From NCBI GenBank assembly GCA_963832715.1, contig CAWHVB010000006.1, positions 1-64,000 on the forward strand: 64,000 nt of DNA. Direction: 5' to 3'. Positions within the stretch are counted from its first letter, which is position 1; each line of letters begins with the position of its first letter. A program made the position numbers and the translations under genes. The stretch is from DATFVA01 sp963832715. GTDB taxonomy: Bacteria > Bacteroidota > Ignavibacteria > Ignavibacteriales > Ignavibacteriaceae. This document shows, piece by piece, positions 59,900 to 64,000 of the stretch. The notes under the pieces were generated by a model. The model did not search any database. It saw nothing but the letters and a program-made list of their open reading frames with translations, and had not been told where the DNA came from.

Positions 59900-59945
59900 A
59901 ATGCCTCGAAGAGATAATTCTTCATACACAAATATAGCAATTCTT

Positions 59946-60362
59946 TCATATTATTCCATTCACTTCATGTTTTACTTCAACCAGATTCGGATATATATCA
60001 ACATTTATGGGGGAGGGAAGCAGGGCATAGGGTGATTTTGCTATAATTCTGACTACTCCCGTTTTATCTTTCGCCCTCAATTTCAAAATTCCGTGAATTT
60101 CATCATTCTGAAGTACATCTACCAGTTCTTTCCCATCGGTTATCTGGTAGACTGTGCCTATTCCCCTGAAAAGCGCTTTACGTCCAAGTGCATTCAGCGG
60201 TACCGCGGAAATTGTCACTTCAGATCTATTATCGGCGAATAATTCTCCCGGAGTAACCTTATAAATCACTTCATAGATGCTTAACAGGTAATTGTAAGCG
60301 GCAAACGCACATATCAGTATTATTAAAATAATTATGGCGTAAATAGCCTTTCTCCTTTTCAT
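59946..60362 (-). CDS. Membrane-anchored protein of unknown function
   Basis: 138 aa. One N-terminal membrane helix (about 8-30, AIIILIILICAFAAYNYLL) and a periplasmic beta-rich domain of about 100 residues resembling an Ig-like or invasin-like fold (TISAVPLNALGRKALF, GVVRIIAKS). No motif for an enzyme. It overlaps the ATP-grasp gene by four bases (ATGA), so the two are translationally coupled; the partner relation is the only clue to its role. Confidence 0.65.
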   Translation of the reverse strand: MKRRKAIYAIIILIILICAFAAYNYLLSIYEVIYKVTPGELFADNRSEVTISAVPLNALGRKALFRGIGTVYQITDGKELVDVLQNDEIHGILKLRAKDKTGVVRIIAKSPYALLPSPINVDIYPNLVEVKHEVNGII

Positions 60363-61286
60363 TTTTCTTCGGGTGATTTTTTCCGGATAGTATATTTCAG
60401 CATACTTTTGATTATTTCGCTGACTATATTATCAGGAATTCCGTCATAATGACGGGATTTAATTCTCATATCGCACTGGTCATTCACGTAATCTATCAAT
60501 AAAAAATTATCATCTTCAGTAAGGACGATTTCAGTTGAGAAGAAATCGAGCATTGTCAGTTCAGCAATTTTTCGTGTAATTTGTTTCAGCTTTCTGAGCC
60601 GGTAATTTTTATAATGTTCAGGGAGAATCGTTTCGTAGAGATGAGTCTGGTCATCCCACCATACAGGGATTGCTTTTCCGAATGCCCAGAATGATCTGAA
60701 CCATGCTCTTTTTCCATCGAGTATTTTAGGGTAAATTTTTTCCTGGAGGATGTACTTATCGTCACAGTTTGTGGTTCTTTCATCGAGAATTTCCTTAAGA
60801 GTTTCTGCACCGGTCACAACTCCGATTCCGCCGCCAGTAGTATTACAGGGTTTAATTATGAAGGGACGTCCAAGTTGAGCCAGATCTTCGACAGAAATGA
60901 AGATGTCCTCGTTTTCGCTATGAGGAGGTATTATAATAGAATAAGGCACGTGCAGACCGGCAGTAATAAATTCAAGATGCATACTGGCTTTATCGATTGC
61001 GTGAAGCACCTTTTTATAAGGATTAAAAAGAACGGTTTTACGCCGCGAGAGTATTCTGCCGAGAGTTTCAAATCTCTCGTCCACATCCCAGGCACGGTCC
61101 AGGAAAAATTTAAAATGCAGCTTCCGTCTGATTACAAGGTCGAGCACTTCATTTAATATTATGTTCTGAAATTATAAAAGTAGAGAGGCCGGCATCCCGG
61201 GAACTGTTCTCCACAAGGTTTATAAAATCAACATCATATTCCCACAAATAAGCAAGAGCAAGATCGTAAACTTCCATTTCCCTCAT
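60359..61286 (-). CDS. ATP-grasp-like protein, split by a +1 frameshift
   Basis: 308 aa if one A is skipped at about 61148-61150. The N-terminal part (MREMEVYDLALAYLWEYD onward) is in one frame and ends HNIK; the rest (NEVLDLVIRRKLHFKFFLDR) continues in the next. The ATP-grasp fold is suggested by FIIKPCNTTGGGIGVV (Gly-rich loop), YILQEKI and LLIDYVNDQCDM (metal-binding end). It may form a carboxylate-amine or ester bond; the substrate is unknown. The start is at 61286, with 61277 as alternative. It is divergent from the TPR gene. Confidence 0.7.
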
Positions 61287-61311
61287 CAGTTTTTGCAAAG
61301 ATATAGTTTAG

Positions 61312-61319
61312 TATATTTG
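61312..61319 (+). promoter_or_regulatory. Candidate promoter of TPR lipoprotein gene
   Basis: TATATTTG matches the Bacteroidota -7 consensus TAnnTTTG, and TTG at 61293-61295 lies 16 bases upstream. The predicted 5' leader is about 100 bases. Confidence 0.4.
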
Positions 61320-61427
61320 TACGCAAGAATGCCGGTATTAAGGCACGATAAAGTTCTGTGATTATCTGCAAGTGCCTTGTAATTAATTTGTCAGAGCAAT
61401 ATTTTTTCTTAAACAACCCTGGATATT

Positions 61428-63263
61428 ATGTATAAAATTTCTTTGCTGGCTTCAGCAGCAGTTCTGTTCTTTTTCAGCGGATGCTCCTCCACGCAGACAA
61501 CAATAAAAGAGGAGGAGATTCAAAATGCTGAACAGATCAGCGATACTACCAATCCTGCCGATTCAAAGAACAAAGCGATGGAGTATTTTATCGATGGTTC
61601 CGTTATGGAAACAGAGGGAGATTACCCCGGTGCAATAGCAGCACTGCAGAATGCTTTGAGGTATGATACCAGTGCCGGGATTTATTATGCACTCGGTAAG
61701 AATTATTATTATCTCGGCAAAACTCCCCAGGCTCTTCAGAATGCTAAAAAGGCTGCGGCAATGAACCCCGCCCGGCTAGAGTATAAGTCACTCCTGGCAG
61801 ATATTTTTTCTTCTGCATCACAGTTCGACTCAGCTGCCGTTGTGCTTGAAGAAATGATTGCGCAGGATTCCACTTCATTAACTTCCTACTACCGCCTTGC
61901 AAGGATTTATGAAAATTCAAAACCGCTAAGTGCGATAAAGATTTACAGGAAGCTTACCAGCGTTATTGGTCCCGAATGGAATGTCCTTATCAGGATAGCA
62001 GATCTTTATGAAAAAATGAATGATATAGATAATGCGTCTAACACGATAAAGGAACTTCTGAAAATCGATCCGGGAAATACATCTCTCTACAAACTGCTGA
62101 TAGATTATTATACTAAAGCTGAAAGGTATGATGAAGCTCTCGAAGCTGCAAATGATCTGCTTCAGATGGATCCTGATGATCTTGAGGCGAGAGAAAAGAA
62201 AGCACAGATCTATATTGATAAGGGAGACTGGGACTCTGCAGCAAAAGAATATTCTTATATTCTTGATAAGCCGGGGATACCGCTCGATGCAAAGATCCGG
62301 GTGGGCGCTTCTTATTTTATTCAGTCATTAAAAGATTCAAGTTTAACCCCGGTAGCAAAAGAATTTTTTGAAAAGATGGATAAGGATACAACTGATTGGG
62401 AAGTTAAAATGTACCTGGGTGCAATTGCTATAAATGAACACAAGGATTCACTTGCAATAGAGGAATTCAGGCAGGTTACCCAGATGGCAGGCTGGAATGT
62501 CCAGGCGTGGGTAAGGCTCGGCGGACTTTATTTTGATAATAAAAGATATGATGAAGCTGTTAAAGTTATGGATGAGGCAGTCGGTTTGTTCCCTGATGAT
62601 TTTACTGTGAATTTTATACTCGGATTATCTCTTGCTCAAAGCGGTCATAACAGCGAGGCCAAGCCGTATCTTAAAAAAGCTGTTGATACCAACCCTTCAG
62701 ATTTGAATGCTTTGTCAGCATACGGCTACACACTCAGCCAGCTTAAAGAGAACGAAGAGGCCATTAAATATCTGAAGAAAGCCCTTGAACTTGCCCCTGA
62801 CAGTGCAAACCAGGTAAACCTGCTCGGCACCCTGGGACTTATATATGACGGCCAGAAAAACTGGGAGGCCTGTGACAGTACTTATGAAGAAGCGTTGAGC
62901 ATTGATTCGACAAATGCACTGGTAAATAATAATTATGCATATTCTCTTTCTGAAAGAGGTATAAAACTTGATAAAGCATTGAAGATGGCTGAAACAGCGA
63001 TTGGAAAGGAGCCGTTGAATTCATCCTACCTGGATACCATAGGGTGGGTTTACTTTAAATTAGGTGAATATGAAAAGGCAAAGGAATATATTGAAAAAGC
63101 AATCAAAGTCGGCGGAGAAAGTTCCGTAATGCTTGAACATCTCGGGGATATCACTTACATGCTGGGGAACAAAGATAAAGCAAAGAGCATATGGGAAAAA
63201 TCATTAGGCCTTGATTCAACAAACAACCGTGTTAAAATAAAAATTGAAAAAGGTGAAATTTGA
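61428..63263 (+). CDS. TPR-repeat lipoprotein
   Basis: 611 aa. Signal with lipobox FSGC (Cys19). From about residue 45 to the end, roughly 14 tetratricopeptide repeats with the Ala/Gly/Pro pattern (ALYYALGKNYYYLGKTPQAL-like helices). A scaffold for protein contacts at the outer or inner membrane is likely. Its stop overlaps the start of the DUF4292-like gene, so the two form an operon, an arrangement seen in Bacteroidota near envelope genes. No enzymatic motif. Confidence 0.87.
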   Translation: MYKISLLASAAVLFFFSGCSSTQTTIKEEEIQNAEQISDTTNPADSKNKAMEYFIDGSVMETEGDYPGAIAALQNALRYDTSAGIYYALGKNYYYLGKTPQALQNAKKAAAMNPARLEYKSLLADIFSSASQFDSAAVVLEEMIAQDSTSLTSYYRLARIYENSKPLSAIKIYRKLTSVIGPEWNVLIRIADLYEKMNDIDNASNTIKELLKIDPGNTSLYKLLIDYYTKAERYDEALEAANDLLQMDPDDLEAREKKAQIYIDKGDWDSAAKEYSYILDKPGIPLDAKIRVGASYFIQSLKDSSLTPVAKEFFEKMDKDTTDWEVKMYLGAIAINEHKDSLAIEEFRQVTQMAGWNVQAWVRLGGLYFDNKRYDEAVKVMDEAVGLFPDDFTVNFILGLSLAQSGHNSEAKPYLKKAVDTNPSDLNALSAYGYTLSQLKENEEAIKYLKKALELAPDSANQVNLLGTLGLIYDGQKNWEACDSTYEEALSIDSTNALVNNNYAYSLSERGIKLDKALKMAETAIGKEPLNSSYLDTIGWVYFKLGEYEKAKEYIEKAIKVGGESSVMLEHLGDITYMLGNKDKAKSIWEKSLGLDSTNNRVKIKIEKGEI

Positions 63264-64000
63264 AAAAATATTCTGTGCTTTTTCTCCTGCTCATTGAAAT
63301 AATTCCTTTCCTTATTAATGGCTGTGTTCCTTCCCAGCCGAATGACGAGGTAGAACTTCTTCCCTCAGAAAGGCTGATCAATAAACTGGAAGTAAACAGG
63401 AGAAGAATCAGGAGTTTTGAAGGATACGGAACTATCGCAGTTAAGTCGCCTAAGATAAACAACAGTGCTAATTTCAGAGTAGTAATCCACAAACCCGATT
63501 CTATTTATTTAAGTATAATGGGAGCTTTCGGAATTGAACTGGCGCAGGTACTTGTTACAAAAGAAAAATTTTCTTTTTACGATGCTCTTGAAAATACAGT
63601 ATATGAGGGAGTGCCGAACGATGACATGCTGAAGGATATATTTCACATAGATCTCCCATTTAACGATATTATTGATGCATTCGTAGGTTCGGTTAATCTG
63701 ACTCAAAACCTGTATAAGGTACCCGATGAATATAAAGTTGACTATGACCAATATGTGTTATCCTATGTCGATTCTTTCATGAATACAAAAACACAGTACC
63801 GGGTTGACGTAAGGGAACTGGGTATAACGAAATATATGCTGTGGGATAAGGAAGGGAACCTTGCCCTTGAGGGGAATTATTCAAAATTCAATGTGCTGCA
63901 GGGCGTTCCCATCCCTTATAAAATTGAAGTAGACAGGACACAGGAAAATCAGCACATAAGTATAAATTACAAAAACATGGAAGCTAATGATCCCGACATA
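63260..64000 (+). CDS. DUF4292/LolB-like lipoprotein, partial at window end
   Basis: Open for 247 codons to the window edge. A TTG start at 63260 overlaps the TPR stop (TTGA) and has AGGTG five bases upstream. The first residues are MKKYSVLFLLLIEIIPF with lipobox INGC. The body (SFEGYGTIAVKSP, SIMGAFGIELAQVLVT) matches the half-barrel lipid-binding style of DUF4292/LolA-LolB proteins. It may help move or sense lipids or lipoproteins at the envelope; the 3' end is missing. Confidence 0.78.
   Translation, partial: MKKYSVLFLLLIEIIPFLINGCVPSQPNDEVELLPSERLINKLEVNRRRIRSFEGYGTIAVKSPKINNSANFRVVIHKPDSIYLSIMGAFGIELAQVLVTKEKFSFYDALENTVYEGVPNDDMLKDIFHIDLPFNDIIDAFVGSVNLTQNLYKVPDEYKVDYDQYVLSYVDSFMNTKTQYRVDVRELGITKYMLWDKEGNLALEGNYSKFNVLQGVPIPYKIEVDRTQENQHISINYKNMEANDPDI

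Noticed and set aside
1..64000. tRNA or rRNA genes
   Set aside because: No cloverleaf-like sequence with the usual conserved arms and no rRNA segment was noticed; a tRNA scan program would settle this.

Overview
The window looks like a chromosome segment of an Ignavibacteria-type member of the Bacteroidota/Chlorobi group. Three secreted proteins end in the type IX secretion sorting domain with the NYPNPFNPST-like motif. Outer-membrane proteins, menaquinone genes, multiheme cytochromes c and Bacteroidota-type TAnnTTTG promoter candidates fit this. The placement is inferred from gene content; there is no rRNA gene here to confirm it.

Layout. 0-10 kb: two T9SS cargo genes and a frameshifted metallophosphoesterase gene stand in about 6 kb of non-coding mosaic repeats, built from 27-nt palindromes, hairpin chains, 77-bp tandem units and polypurine tracts. 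A block of about 1.15 kb occurs twice. 10-29 kb: a sensory island has four very large PAS-rich histidine kinases, one NarL-type regulator and one lone receiver. Its first two kinases are separated by 2.9 kb of repeats. 29.5-36.6 kb: a minus-strand respiratory operon encodes a small cytochrome c, a 13-heme/cytochrome b fusion, a 19-heme cytochrome, a free cytochrome b and a NapC/NirT-type cytochrome. It probably moves electrons between the menaquinone pool and periplasmic or outer-surface partners. 36.8-42.7 kb: an acetyltransferase, an orphan receiver, a kinase/sigma-54 activator pair and aspartate-semialdehyde dehydrogenase. 43-45 kb: an FG-GAP T9SS protein. 45-54.7 kb: a near-complete menaquinone set (menF-menD-menH, menB-menA-menC-menE) facing a DHNA-CoA thioesterase candidate; it would supply the quinone the cytochromes use. 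54.8-64 kb: rsgA, an operon of two low-complexity lipoproteins plus a FadL-like barrel, an ATP-grasp cassette, a TPR lipoprotein and a DUF4292-like lipoprotein cut by the window end.

Two things stand out. First, three copies of a roughly 150-180 nt element (starting near 35, 14813 and 15041) share a leader, a run of nine C and a central core. Each copy carries its own short word, repeated directly on both sides of the core and once inverted. The word differs between copies but the arrangement is kept. Second, eight minus-strand genes, four of them men genes, are each split by one +1 shift, mostly at short homopolymers. Sequencing error is the simplest explanation, but the uniform direction and the clustering deserve a check. 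rsgA also lacks an ordinary start codon and may use AUU.
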